Below, piece by piece: positions 17,255 to 25,650 of a DNA stretch of 64,000 nucleotides (its first letter is position 1; every line of letters begins with the position of its first letter). The DNA comes from Cyanobacterium sp. HL-69 (GTDB lineage: Bacteria > Cyanobacteriota > Cyanobacteriia > Cyanobacteriales > Cyanobacteriaceae). A program made the translations under genes and the position numbers. The notes beneath the pieces were generated by a model. That model saw nothing but the letters and a program-made list of their open reading frames with translations. It did not search any database and was not told the DNA's origin. The stretch is from NCBI GenBank assembly GCA_002813895.1, contig CP024912.1, positions 1,984,001 to 2,048,000 on the forward strand, in the 5' to 3' direction.

Positions 17255-17656
17255 ATGAGTACCACTTATATTCCTACCCCATTACGTCGTTTGGTTGAAC
17301 AAAGAGCTAAATATCAATGTGAATATTGTTTACTTCCTGCTAGTTTATCTTTTTTTTCCCATGAAATTGATCACATTATTGCAGAAAAACATGGAGGCAG
17401 AACAGAAGCCAATAATTTAGCTTATGCTTGTTGGCGTTGTAACCGATACAAAGGAACGGATTTAGGCTCATTTGACCCAAAAACAGGGGATTTTTGTTTT
17501 CTTTTTAATCCTCGTACTCAGAAATGGGCTGAACATTTTCAAGTCAATGATTTTCTGATATTGGGATTGACACCGATCGCACGAACGACGGTAAAATTAC
17601 TTCAATGGAATAATAATGAACGCATAGCAGAAAGAAAGAGATTACAACAAATTTAG
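17255..17656 (+). CDS. HNH endonuclease-family protein
   Basis: 133 aa. The HNH (beta-beta-alpha metal) core is complete: CEYC at about 26-29, SHEIDHIIAEKHGG with the DH pair, EANNLAYACWRCNRYKG with the Asn and the second CxxC. A short C-terminal extension has FLFNPRTQKWAEHFQ. It resembles small stand-alone HNH proteins found widely in cyanobacteria. It could be a toxin of a two-gene module with the 113-aa protein, a defence nuclease or a relic homing-type nuclease; the sequence does not decide. The ATG at 17255 follows the upstream stop by only 3 bp. Confidence 0.85.
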   Translation: MSTTYIPTPLRRLVEQRAKYQCEYCLLPASLSFFSHEIDHIIAEKHGGRTEANNLAYACWRCNRYKGTDLGSFDPKTGDFCFLFNPRTQKWAEHFQVNDFLILGLTPIARTTVKLLQWNNNERIAERKRLQQI

Positions 17657-17851
17657 CCTTCTTCTCTTGACCAATTTTTTTCACGTGATAGGATGAGCGA
17701 GTATTTATTTCCATCACTATCAAAGACATTACATTGATTTTCTTTTACAACAGATTGATCACACAGAAAAATAAACCGCCAAAAAAAATATGGAATAGAC
17801 TGGAAAGTTAAGGGTTAAAAGCCCACAAATCATCATCGAAGGAGTTTAACC

Positions 17852-18907
17852 ATGGCATTATACGCCGACTTACATCGTCATTTAGGGGGTTCAGTAGTAC
17901 CCCGCATTCTCTGGCGTTATTTCCAACGTCATAACCCAGATTTGGCTCAAAAATATCCTCAATATAAAGAATTTGAAGATTTTTACACGAGGGAAAGAAA
18001 TACCCTTGAGGAATATTTAGAATTACATACCCTTGTGGAGAGTGTCCAAAATATTGATACTCTCCCTTATTTTATTTATCGTCTCATTCGTGGGGCTTAT
18101 ATTTTTGAAAATTTAGCCTATTTAGAAATTCGTTACACTCCCTATTTACGCACTAACCCTACATTGCCTGAAACCGAGAGAATAGAGCAAATGAAAGCCA
18201 TTGTGGAGGTGGTAGATAAGGCATCGAAGGTGAATGAATATCCCATCGTCACCAGCCAAATTTTGTGTATGCACACTAGATTATCCTATGAGATAAATAA
18301 GGCTATTGTGGATTTAGCCGCCGATAATAAGCATCAAATATGTGCCATCGATGTGGCTGGGGGAGATAAACTATATGGAGAAAAAATGGATGAGTTTGTC
18401 AAACTGTATAAATACGCCCGTAGTAGGGACATAAAAACCACTGGACATTTATATGAAACGCCCCACGGTTGCTATCCCGAATTATTACCATACCTTATGC
18501 GTATTGGTCATGGTATTCAAATTCCCCTTCAATATCCTGAACTATTACCAGAGGTAGCTTCCCTTAATCAATGTTTAGAAGTATGTCCTACTACCTATGT
18601 TAAAACAGGAACTCTTGATGAGTTAAAGCAATTAAAAACAGTTTTTGATCGTTGTTTTGAGGCGGGGGTTGACATTGCCATTTGTACTGATAATGCGGGA
18701 TTGCATAATGTGCGTCTTCCTTTTGAGTACGAGAATCTTTTAACCCTCGATATAATCGATTTTAAACAACTCCAAGCCTGTCAGGATGCGTCCTTTCGTC
18801 ATGCCTTTGCATGGCCCTATACTCAACCCCCTAGTGCTTTACTGGTGGGGCTAATGGGCGATCGCACTACCCCCATAGCAAAAAAAGAAAAAACCCTCAT
18901 GAAGTAG
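17852..18907 (+). CDS. Adenosine-deaminase-like amidohydrolase, altered substrate site
   Basis: 351-aa member of the adenosine/AMP deaminase superfamily. Metal and catalytic residues expected in the TIM barrel are mostly present: DLHRHLGGS at 6-14 (HxH), GHLYE in the position of the usual HAGE (His and catalytic Glu kept), RIGHG and CPTTYVKTG. The last motif, normally TDDP with two Asp, reads CTDNAGLHN: the zinc Asp is kept but the second, purine-contacting Asp is Asn and the Pro is lost. True adenosine as substrate is therefore doubtful. The start is supported by a clear GGAG ribosome-binding site near 17839. No purine gene is adjacent. Confidence 0.85.
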   Translation: MALYADLHRHLGGSVVPRILWRYFQRHNPDLAQKYPQYKEFEDFYTRERNTLEEYLELHTLVESVQNIDTLPYFIYRLIRGAYIFENLAYLEIRYTPYLRTNPTLPETERIEQMKAIVEVVDKASKVNEYPIVTSQILCMHTRLSYEINKAIVDLAADNKHQICAIDVAGGDKLYGEKMDEFVKLYKYARSRDIKTTGHLYETPHGCYPELLPYLMRIGHGIQIPLQYPELLPEVASLNQCLEVCPTTYVKTGTLDELKQLKTVFDRCFEAGVDIAICTDNAGLHNVRLPFEYENLLTLDIIDFKQLQACQDASFRHAFAWPYTQPPSALLVGLMGDRTTPIAKKEKTLMK

Positions 18908-19021
18908 TCAATCAGAAAATAAAACACCAAAAATCAGGAACTCAGGTGATCAAAACGTAGTCAAATGAGATAACTTTGAATAGAGAAAAAATTACTAAAT
19001 TTGACAAATTTTAAATCAATT

Positions 19022-19756
19022 ATGCTTAAATCCTCACTACCCATAAAACTTGCTACCCTTGCTTTAACCTCCATTTTAGGTTTGATTCCCATGGATTTCG
19101 CTAAAGCTGGAATTTTTGAAGAGATGGAAGTTGACCAACAAAACTTTATCGCCGTAGCTCAACCTTTTGGCGAAGATAACAGATTAAATTTGATTGTGGT
19201 TGAGCAAATTCCAGGGCAAAATACTTGCTGGAGTGAAAATGGGTCTAATCCTACCAACGTAGATTTATTATTAATCAACTTTGACTTTAGCGGACATTGT
19301 CGCCGTGCCACCGATGCCAATGGTTATTCTATTCGCTATGAAGGGCAAGATTTAGGGCTAGACTATCTTTTAACTTTTGTCAAAAGAGAAGGGCAATTAC
19401 ATCTAATTGGTTTCAATATGCGCGAAAATAAACGCATTAATGTTGGTACTGTAGGAGAATACAACGATCAAGCCATGCGCGTTAACCTCAATCCAGGTTG
19501 GCAATTTTCCAGAAGAAGTTATCAAGGTAACGCTTTAGGTCACGTTTATTTCAGTTATACTGCCCCCGAAGAAACCGTAGAGCAAAATATGACCGAACCT
19601 GAGCCTGAAATGAACCAAACTCCCACCGAAGGACAAATTAGAGACATTGTCGCTCCCTCCGAGGAAAACCAATCCATCAGAAATACATATTCTCAACCCC
19701 AAGCCCAATTAAATCAATCTTCTCGCTTCTCCATGCAGTCTCGCTTTAGTAGATAG
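19022..19756 (+). CDS. Secreted DUF3747-domain protein
   Basis: 244 aa from the ATG at 19022; an in-frame TTG at 19001 is a weaker alternative. The N terminus is a classic Sec signal peptide with a likely cleavage after AKA near residue 28. The mature part (FEEMEVDQQNFIAVAQPFG, LLINFDFSGHCRRATDANG, then LHLIGFNMRENKRINVGTV) is the DUF3747 domain, found almost only in cyanobacteria, with unknown function. A Pro/Gln/Ser-rich low-complexity tail follows (about 190-244). Periplasmic or outer-surface location is inferred. A strong terminator hairpin lies downstream. Confidence 0.85.
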   Translation: MLKSSLPIKLATLALTSILGLIPMDFAKAGIFEEMEVDQQNFIAVAQPFGEDNRLNLIVVEQIPGQNTCWSENGSNPTNVDLLLINFDFSGHCRRATDANGYSIRYEGQDLGLDYLLTFVKREGQLHLIGFNMRENKRINVGTVGEYNDQAMRVNLNPGWQFSRRSYQGNALGHVYFSYTAPEETVEQNMTEPEPEMNQTPTEGQIRDIVAPSEENQSIRNTYSQPQAQLNQSSRFSMQSRFSR

Positions 19757-19808
19757 AAATTTAGAAGTGTTTTCTTTGTAATATTTAATTGTCAATTACC
19801 CTTTCTTT

Positions 19809-19863
19809 AGCTATTGTTTGATCAGTATCCTGTTGATGTATGCTGATTGAGCAATAGCTTTTT
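19809..19863 (+). terminator. Rho-independent terminator after the DUF3747 gene
   Basis: AGCTATTG and CAATAGCT form a perfect 8-bp stem ending in a TTTTT run; the inner arms TTTGATCAG and CTGATTGAG extend it with few mismatches. It lies 52 bp after the DUF3747 stop and 25 bp before the next start, so it separates the two exported-protein genes. Confidence 0.8.
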
Positions 19864-19888
19864 CATTTAATATTAAACCACATTAGAA

Positions 19889-20788
19889 ATGCTAAAAAAA
19901 ATTTTGTCTTTCGGTTTCTCTTTTTCAATTCTTTCTGCCCTGACTCCCCATGTATGGGCTGGAAACATTATGGAACAAATTAAGGAAACAGGGGTAATTA
20001 GAGCGGGTTATCGTCCTGATACCGTCCCCTTTGCCTTTGTGGATGATGACGGAAAACCCATAGGATATGCCATCGAATTATTAGAGTTGATTAAGGAAGA
20101 AACCGAAGCTAGATTAGGTAAACCCATCGAGTTAGAGTTAATCAAAATCACCCCTAGCAATAGATTTGAACAAATAACAGAAGGAATTATTGACATCGAA
20201 TGTGGTTCGACTACTATCACTTGGGAAAGAAACAAGTATGTAGATTTTTCAGCTAGTTACTTCGCTAGTGGTACTCAAATGATTGTTAATCGAGGTAGTC
20301 AGTGGGCTAATGCAGAGTCTCTTGCCGGTGCTAAAATCGCTGTAATTCCTAATACTACCAATGAAACGGCCATTCGTAATTTTGCCCCTGATGCAGAGTT
20401 TATCTTTGTGGAAAGTGAGGAGGAAGGATGGCAAATGGTTCAGGATGATGAGGTGGTAGGTTTTGCTGGGGATGGCATTTTGTTACAGGCACTCAAGGGA
20501 GAAGTTTCTGATTCTGCTGATTATGAAATTGTGCCTGAGTTTCCTTATATGATTGAATCCTATGCTTGTACCTTACCTCTAAATGAGTCTGAGTGGCGCA
20601 ATGTTGTTAATTATAGTTTGGTGCAATATATGCAAGGGGTTGTGGTGGGTGTACCCGAATCTCAGGCTTTATACTCCCGTTGGTTTGGGGTGAATGGGGT
20701 TACACCTTACCCCATTGAAACCATGGCGGATTATTTTCAAGGTATCGTCAATGGTTATCAGTGGATTCCTATTGAGGGAAGGTATTAG
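19889..20788 (+). CDS. Extracellular solute-binding protein, family 3 (polar amino acid type)
   Basis: 299 aa. A Sec signal peptide ends near VWA at residue 24. The mature protein has the family-3 periplasmic binding fold: IRAGYRPDTVPFAFVDDDGKPIGYAIELLEL at the N lobe (shown here in part as GYRPDTVPFAFVDD), GIIDIECGSTTITWERNKYV with the Cys/Ser/Thr ligand loop, and LAGAKIAVIPNTTNE at the start of the second lobe. No ABC permease or ATPase gene is next to it, so it is an orphan that may serve a distant transporter or act as a sensor. The lack of a lipobox Cys argues for a free periplasmic protein. Confidence 0.88.
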   Translation: MLKKILSFGFSFSILSALTPHVWAGNIMEQIKETGVIRAGYRPDTVPFAFVDDDGKPIGYAIELLELIKEETEARLGKPIELELIKITPSNRFEQITEGIIDIECGSTTITWERNKYVDFSASYFASGTQMIVNRGSQWANAESLAGAKIAVIPNTTNETAIRNFAPDAEFIFVESEEEGWQMVQDDEVVGFAGDGILLQALKGEVSDSADYEIVPEFPYMIESYACTLPLNESEWRNVVNYSLVQYMQGVVVGVPESQALYSRWFGVNGVTPYPIETMADYFQGIVNGYQWIPIEGRY

Positions 20789-20867
20789 GGAATTAAGAAT
20801 GAAGGATTAATATTTGTTGCAAGTCATTTTACTTGTTCTTAGTAATATTGTATCAATAGATAGCTGA

Positions 20868-20920
20868 GTAGGTAGGCATTATTAAATTGATCTAGTTAAG
20901 GGGTATTTAGCCCCTTCTTA
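20868..20920. repeat. Partial copy of the MITE-like repeat (palindrome-core half)
   Basis: TAGGTAGGCATTATTAAATT and the following GATCTAG resemble, in reverse orientation, the right half of the 100-bp element at 24232. The core palindrome has diverged to AAGGGG-TATTTAG-CCCCTT (20898-20916). The other half of the element is not recognisable. It lies about 80 bp upstream of the methyltransferase start. Confidence 0.55.
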
Positions 20921-20998
20921 ATGGAAATTGTAGTTAGATAAAACTTGATCATTAATTTTGCAGATCCATTTATTAAAGTACAAATATTAGTAAATATA

Positions 20999-22573
20999 AT
21001 GAATAATCAATTATTTTATGGGGATAACTTAGAGGTTTTAAGAAGACATATTAAAGATGAGTCGGTAGATTTATGTTATATTGATCCGCCGTTTAATTCT
21101 AAGCGCAATTATAATCAAATTTATAACAATATAGGAAAAGAAGATCGCGCCCAAGCTCAGGCTTTTATTGATACTTGGACATGGGATGATTTGGCTAATA
21201 TTGGTTTGGCGGAAATTAAGGAAAATTATTATGGTAAGTTTACAGCGCAAGTGATAGCTTTAATTTCTGGTTTGGAAGCGGTTTTGGGTAAGGGAAGTTT
21301 GTTTGCTTATCTGGTTAATATGACTCTACGTATCACGGAAATTCATCGAGTTTTAAAACCTACAGGGAGTTTTTATCTTCATTGTGATCCTTCTGCTAGT
21401 CATTATTTAAAGTTAGTTTTAGATGCTATTTTTTGCTCTCAAGGTGGTGATTTTTTAAATGAAATTATTTGGTGTTATGGAGAACGTTGTTTGTCAAAAA
21501 GATACTTTAATAAAAAGCATGATGTTATATTTTTATACTCAAAACTAACAAATAATCACATATTTAATTATCAAATAGTGGCTGATGAATATTCTGAATC
21601 GACAAAAAAAAAATTTAGATATATTGATGAAAATAATCGCAGATTTAGATTAAGAGGAAGAAATGTTCCAGAAGCTGGTAACTTAAGACGAAAAACGGAT
21701 ATTCCTTTAAAATATGAATGTGAGTTTACCTATCGACAGTATCTTGATGAATCTGATGGTGTTTTAGCAAAAGATTGGATTGAATTGCCATTTATTAATC
21801 AGATGTCTAGAGAAAGATTAGGTTACCCTACTCAAAAACCAGAAGCATTATTAGAAAAAATAATCAAAGCCAGTAGCAATGAGGGAGACGTAATATTAGA
21901 TGCTTTTTGTGGATGTGGTACAACCATCGCTGTAGCCGAGAGACTAAATCGCCCATGGATAGGCATTGACATCACTTATCAAAGTATTAGTTTAATTTTA
22001 AAACGCCTTGAGGATAGCTTTGGCAAAGGAGTTTTAGATAAAATTACCTTGAATGGCATTCCCAAAGATATGGAATCGGCCACGGCTTTGGCATTGAAAA
22101 AAGATGACCGCACCAGAAAAGAATTTGAAAAATGGGCGGTTTTAACCTACACCAATAACCGTGCAACTATTAATGATAAAAAAGGAGCTGATAAGGGTAT
22201 TGATGGCATCGCATTTTTTGATGGGGGAGAAGATAAACCAGAAAAAATTATTATTCAAGTAAAGTCGGGCAATGTAAAATCGGGTGATATTCGAGATTTA
22301 CAAGGAACAATGAGTTTAAATGAAGCTAGTTTAGGAATATTTATTACTCTTAAAAAACCCACAAAGGCGATGATTACAACAGCAAAAGAAGCGGGAATTT
22401 ATCAAAGTAAATTCATGAATAAGCCTGTGGATAAAATTAGTATTGTAACTATAAAAGAAATTATTGAAGAACAAAAACGTCTTGACATCAGATTAGTGTT
22501 AGAGGTTTTGAAGTCTGCTGAAAAACAAAAAGAAACTCTTGATAATCAAGTCAAGATTAATTTTGATAATTAA
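20999..22573 (+). CDS. Adenine/cytosine-N4 DNA methyltransferase fused to an Mrr-like restriction domain
   Basis: 524 aa from the ATG at 20999 (a TTG at 20945 would add 18 unconvincing residues). The first two thirds form a beta-class DNA methyltransferase: catalytic motif DPPF near residue 28, then the target region, then YPTQKPEALLEKII and the SAM motif DAFCGCGTT. The last about 150 residues look like a PD-(D/E)xK Mrr-type nuclease: GADKGIDGIAFF followed by IIIQVKSG, with the expected D...QxK spacing. One chain could therefore both mark and cut DNA. The target sequence cannot be read from the protein. No specificity subunit lies nearby; a partial mobile repeat sits just upstream. Confidence 0.87.
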   Translation: MNNQLFYGDNLEVLRRHIKDESVDLCYIDPPFNSKRNYNQIYNNIGKEDRAQAQAFIDTWTWDDLANIGLAEIKENYYGKFTAQVIALISGLEAVLGKGSLFAYLVNMTLRITEIHRVLKPTGSFYLHCDPSASHYLKLVLDAIFCSQGGDFLNEIIWCYGERCLSKRYFNKKHDVIFLYSKLTNNHIFNYQIVADEYSESTKKKFRYIDENNRRFRLRGRNVPEAGNLRRKTDIPLKYECEFTYRQYLDESDGVLAKDWIELPFINQMSRERLGYPTQKPEALLEKIIKASSNEGDVILDAFCGCGTTIAVAERLNRPWIGIDITYQSISLILKRLEDSFGKGVLDKITLNGIPKDMESATALALKKDDRTRKEFEKWAVLTYTNNRATINDKKGADKGIDGIAFFDGGEDKPEKIIIQVKSGNVKSGDIRDLQGTMSLNEASLGIFITLKKPTKAMITTAKEAGIYQSKFMNKPVDKISIVTIKEIIEEQKRLDIRLVLEVLKSAEKQKETLDNQVKINFDN

Positions 22574-22685
22574 AAAAATATTGTGTGTGCGGATTACCCT
22601 AATATTTTATACTTGTCAAGGGATTGTTATTGATTGTTACATAAGTTAATATGGAAGATGTAATCAAGCAAAGGAGCTTGAAAAA

Positions 22686-22880
22686 ATGGCAATTTTAACT
22701 TTATCATTAATGGCGATCATGGTCTGGATCTGTGCGATCGCACTTTTAACTGTATCCTCAACTAACGGGGAAAGTTTAAAAGGATTGGTGCAACCATGGC
22801 AACATCAAGACACTGATTATGCTCTAATACCTATCCCTGTAGAAACAAGAAACAGAGCAAATTTTAACCAACGTAGGTAA
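22686..22880 (+). CDS. Small single-helix membrane protein, unknown
   Basis: 64 aa with one strongly hydrophobic N-terminal segment (LTLSLMAIMVWICAIALLTV, residues 4-23) and a polar C-terminal half. The start is supported by AGGAGC about 8 bp upstream. A HIP1 site lies inside the helix-coding part. It sits between the methyltransferase and ygfZ (convergent, 78 bp). No family recognised; conservation was not checked. Confidence 0.6.
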   Translation: MAILTLSLMAIMVWICAIALLTVSSTNGESLKGLVQPWQHQDTDYALIPIPVETRNRANFNQRR

Positions 22881-22958
22881 AAATTTAAGGTGCGCTGGAT
22901 ATTACAGCCTTAGAGTGATGGGAAGATAAAAGTTTTATTATCAATTATTCATTCTCAA

Positions 22959-24032
22959 TTATGCCTCTGGATGACGTACAAAAGGTAATGAAATCACTTC
23001 CCCTTCCACCTCATTCACCATCACTTTTAAGCCCTCTCCCCCCGCTTTGGTGCGAATATAACCGAGGGCAAATATTCCTTCTGGGGTGTCGCAATGGCTG
23101 GTAATAGTACCAACCTTCTCTCCATTGAGGGTTATTAACTTACTTTCGCTCAAATTTACAGGGGAAGCGAATTTGATACCCCATAATCTTTGTTTTACTC
23201 CCTTATAGGTATTTAACCTAGCGATGGTTTCTTGCCCAATATAACAACCTTTATCAAAAGAGATAGCATCCCATAACCCAGCTTCAAGGGGATTATAGTC
23301 GGTGGTTAATTCATGGTTAGGTTTAGGTTTACCTTGCATAATTCTTAGTTTTTCATAGGCTTCATTGCCAATGGGGCTAACTTTTTTTTGGCTAAGTTTT
23401 TCCCATACCCTAGGGGCGTTGTCTTGGGGAATGATGAGGGTATAGCCTTTTATTTTTAAACTACTACTATTTATTAAGGTTAACTCAGTGTCGTCAATGT
23501 TGATATCATGATGGCTAAATTCGGGGCTATGGAGTTGAGATTCTGTCGCCCATTCTGCCAAAATTTCGGGGCTTTTTTCTCCTATGAGGGTAAAAATTGC
23601 ATATTTTCCTGTCAAGTCTTCTAATTCGACTTTGTCGAAGGGAAAAATATATCTATCCATCCACTGCATTAATGGCTGATTTTGTTGAGGAGATGTTAAT
23701 ATTAATAATTCTTTTTCTTTTACTATAACGGTTACTAAATCGATGGTTCTTCCTGTAGAATTGACGAAAACACTTATTGCCCCTTCTCTATTTTTGAGAG
23801 ATTGAATCTTATTTGTGGTTTGATTATGAATAAATGAAAGTCTATCTTCCCCTGATACTTTTATTAAACCACCACAAGTGCGATCGCAAAGCGCCACTGG
23901 GTGGTCGCAAAGTGCCACTTCTTGAAATGCTTGATTAACTATAGTGGAATCATTATTAAAAGTTGAGGGAGTAGAGTCTGATTCAGAAAAAATTGCTCCC
24001 TGAGCCTTTTGTAAATCTTGTAAACTTGTCAT
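22959..24032 (-). CDS. ygfZ: YgfZ/GcvT-family folate-binding protein (iron-sulfur cluster repair type)
   Basis: 357-aa homologue of the aminomethyltransferase T-protein fold. It has the YgfZ signature KGCYIGQETIAR with the conserved Cys near residue 240 instead of the glycine-cleavage active site, and the early folate-domain segment GEDRLSFIHNQTTNKIQSL. YgfZ proteins bind tetrahydrofolate and help maintain certain Fe-S enzymes such as MiaB. The ATG at 24032 gives a short variable N terminus before the fold. It lies alone, convergent with the small membrane protein; upstream is an AT-rich region with a MITE-like element. Confidence 0.93.
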   Translation of the reverse strand: MTSLQDLQKAQGAIFSESDSTPSTFNNDSTIVNQAFQEVALCDHPVALCDRTCGGLIKVSGEDRLSFIHNQTTNKIQSLKNREGAISVFVNSTGRTIDLVTVIVKEKELLILTSPQQNQPLMQWMDRYIFPFDKVELEDLTGKYAIFTLIGEKSPEILAEWATESQLHSPEFSHHDINIDDTELTLINSSSLKIKGYTLIIPQDNAPRVWEKLSQKKVSPIGNEAYEKLRIMQGKPKPNHELTTDYNPLEAGLWDAISFDKGCYIGQETIARLNTYKGVKQRLWGIKFASPVNLSESKLITLNGEKVGTITSHCDTPEGIFALGYIRTKAGGEGLKVMVNEVEGEVISLPFVRHPEA

Positions 24033-24473
24033 AGTGTATCATAAAGAATTAATCTACAGCCATTATAACAATAATGAGCTATCAAGAATATCTAAAAATA
24101 ATAAAAAGTCAGCTTTTATAACTTAGAAAAAACAACCTTATTATTAGCTATTATATATAATAATTATGATTACAATAAAAAACTTAATAATACCAATAAT
24201 TTATTATTAAATACTTAAAATTACTTGATAGGTAGGTTGGCAAAATTAACTATAGCTCTTATTTGATTAAGACTCTTATGAACAAGGGGTTTAAACCTCT
24301 TGCCTAAATCGATTTAATTATGCCTACTTACTTAATCAACGATGATTCACAAAAAAAATAATGCTAAAAACCATGATAACTGAACTTATGAAATCCAAAT
24401 TATATTTCTAATAACATAGATAATCAAATACTATTTTTTATTTGTAAGAATATATTACATTACTCAAAACTGC
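24033..24473. other. AT-rich intergenic region with MITE-like element
   Basis: 441 bp between the divergent starts of ygfZ and a GT4 glycosyltransferase. It holds the 100-bp element at 24232-24331. The rest is very AT-rich with no ORF, RNA fold or clear operator that I can support. Confidence 0.7.
24232..24331 (+). mobile_element. MITE-like element, copy A (100 bp)
   Basis: Starts GTAGGTTGGCAAAATTAA and ends TTAATTATGCCTACTTAC; the ends are imperfect terminal inverted repeats (15 of 18 positions match). The centre is CAAGGGGTTTAAACCTCTTG, a near-perfect palindrome. It is 95% identical, by my base-by-base alignment, to copy B at 54870-54969, which has exactly the same length. There is no coding capacity, so it would need a transposase from elsewhere. 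Confidence 0.8.
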
Positions 24474-25616
24474 TTGAATAAAACTAACTTGAAACATATA
24501 CTATTTATTCTTCCTTATCTTAGCCTAGGGGGTACTGAAAAACAGGCTTTTAGCTTAATAGAAAAATTAATTGATAAACATGAAATTTCTTTATTAGCTC
24601 CCGAAGGAGAAGGTAAACTAACCTTTATGACACTTCCCATCAAACAAAAAGAATTTACCCGTTGGGATTATAATTTTTTCAAAGGATTTTGGGAACTCTT
24701 TAGAGCAGTAAAGCAACTGAATAATCAAAAAAAAATAGACCTTATTCATATTCATGGAGCCCATGAATTAATGATTCCCATTCGCCTAATTTTAGGCAAA
24801 ATTCCCATGGTTTTTACTGTCCATGGTTATCATGGTTATAATGCAAATATTAGTTATAGATTAAGTTGTTTGCTAAGTAATATTTTAGCCAATAATGTGA
24901 TAAGTGTTTGTGAAGCAGAGTTTAATATTCTGAAAGAATTAGGGTTAAATGAGAAAAAGTTAAATTTAATTTATAATGGTGTAAATAAACCAGTTTTAAA
25001 CTCAGAAATATCCCTCACCTATATTGATAAATTTTCTTTAAATCCAGAAAAAGAAATAATAATTGGTACAGCGGCTCGTCTTAATGAAGTAAAAGGATTA
25101 ACTTATTTATTACAAGGATTTGCCATAGTAAATACGCATTTATTATCAAACAATGATGGATTAAATAACAACTTAAAATTAGTCATTGCAGGTACAGGAA
25201 AATTAGAAACTGCTTTAAAAAAACAAGCAAAAGAATTAAAAATTGATCATCAAGTAGTTTTCGCTGGTTATATTAATGATTTACCCAATTTGATGTCCTT
25301 ATTTGATGTATTTGTATTACCATCTTTGCAGGAAGCGGCTAGTTTAGCTTGTATAGAAGCCATGTCTTTAGCAAAACCCATTATTGGCACTTCTGTGGGC
25401 GGTATTCCTGAGCAGGTGTATGATAATGTTAATGGTTTTATTGTTGAGCCTCGAAATCCTCAGCAGATTGCGAATAGTTTAATTCAATTAATTGAAAATC
25501 CTTCCCTGCGAGAAAAGTTTGCTAAAAATAGTTACTTACGTTATCGGGAATATTTTGATAGTGAGGTGATGGTTCAAAAAACTGTGGAGTTGTACGAAAA
25601 AACCATTAATTTATGA
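24474..25616 (+). CDS. Glycosyltransferase family 4 (GT-B fold)
   Basis: 380 aa. The start is a TTG at 24474, because the conserved N-terminal strand ILFILPYLSLGGTEKQAFSL begins only seven residues in and no ATG precedes it. The C-terminal donor-binding domain has IIGTAARLNEVKGL and the E-x7-E region LQEAASLACIEAMSLAKPII followed by GGIPEQV. It is a retaining GT4 enzyme that transfers a sugar from a nucleotide donor, probably in polysaccharide or lipopolysaccharide synthesis; donor and acceptor are unknown. AT-rich codon use resembles other accessory genes in this stretch. The next gene begins 34 bp downstream. Confidence 0.9.
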   Translation: MNKTNLKHILFILPYLSLGGTEKQAFSLIEKLIDKHEISLLAPEGEGKLTFMTLPIKQKEFTRWDYNFFKGFWELFRAVKQLNNQKKIDLIHIHGAHELMIPIRLILGKIPMVFTVHGYHGYNANISYRLSCLLSNILANNVISVCEAEFNILKELGLNEKKLNLIYNGVNKPVLNSEISLTYIDKFSLNPEKEIIIGTAARLNEVKGLTYLLQGFAIVNTHLLSNNDGLNNNLKLVIAGTGKLETALKKQAKELKIDHQVVFAGYINDLPNLMSLFDVFVLPSLQEAASLACIEAMSLAKPIIGTSVGGIPEQVYDNVNGFIVEPRNPQQIANSLIQLIENPSLREKFAKNSYLRYREYFDSEVMVQKTVELYEKTINL

Positions 25617-25650
25617 TTATTTTGTTGACATAACATTCAAATTATTGCAT

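Noticed and set aside
24474-25616. 5'-truncated glycosyltransferase
   Set aside because: The absence of an ATG start first suggested truncation, but the conserved N-terminal strand and GGTEKQ loop are complete, so a TTG start explains it.
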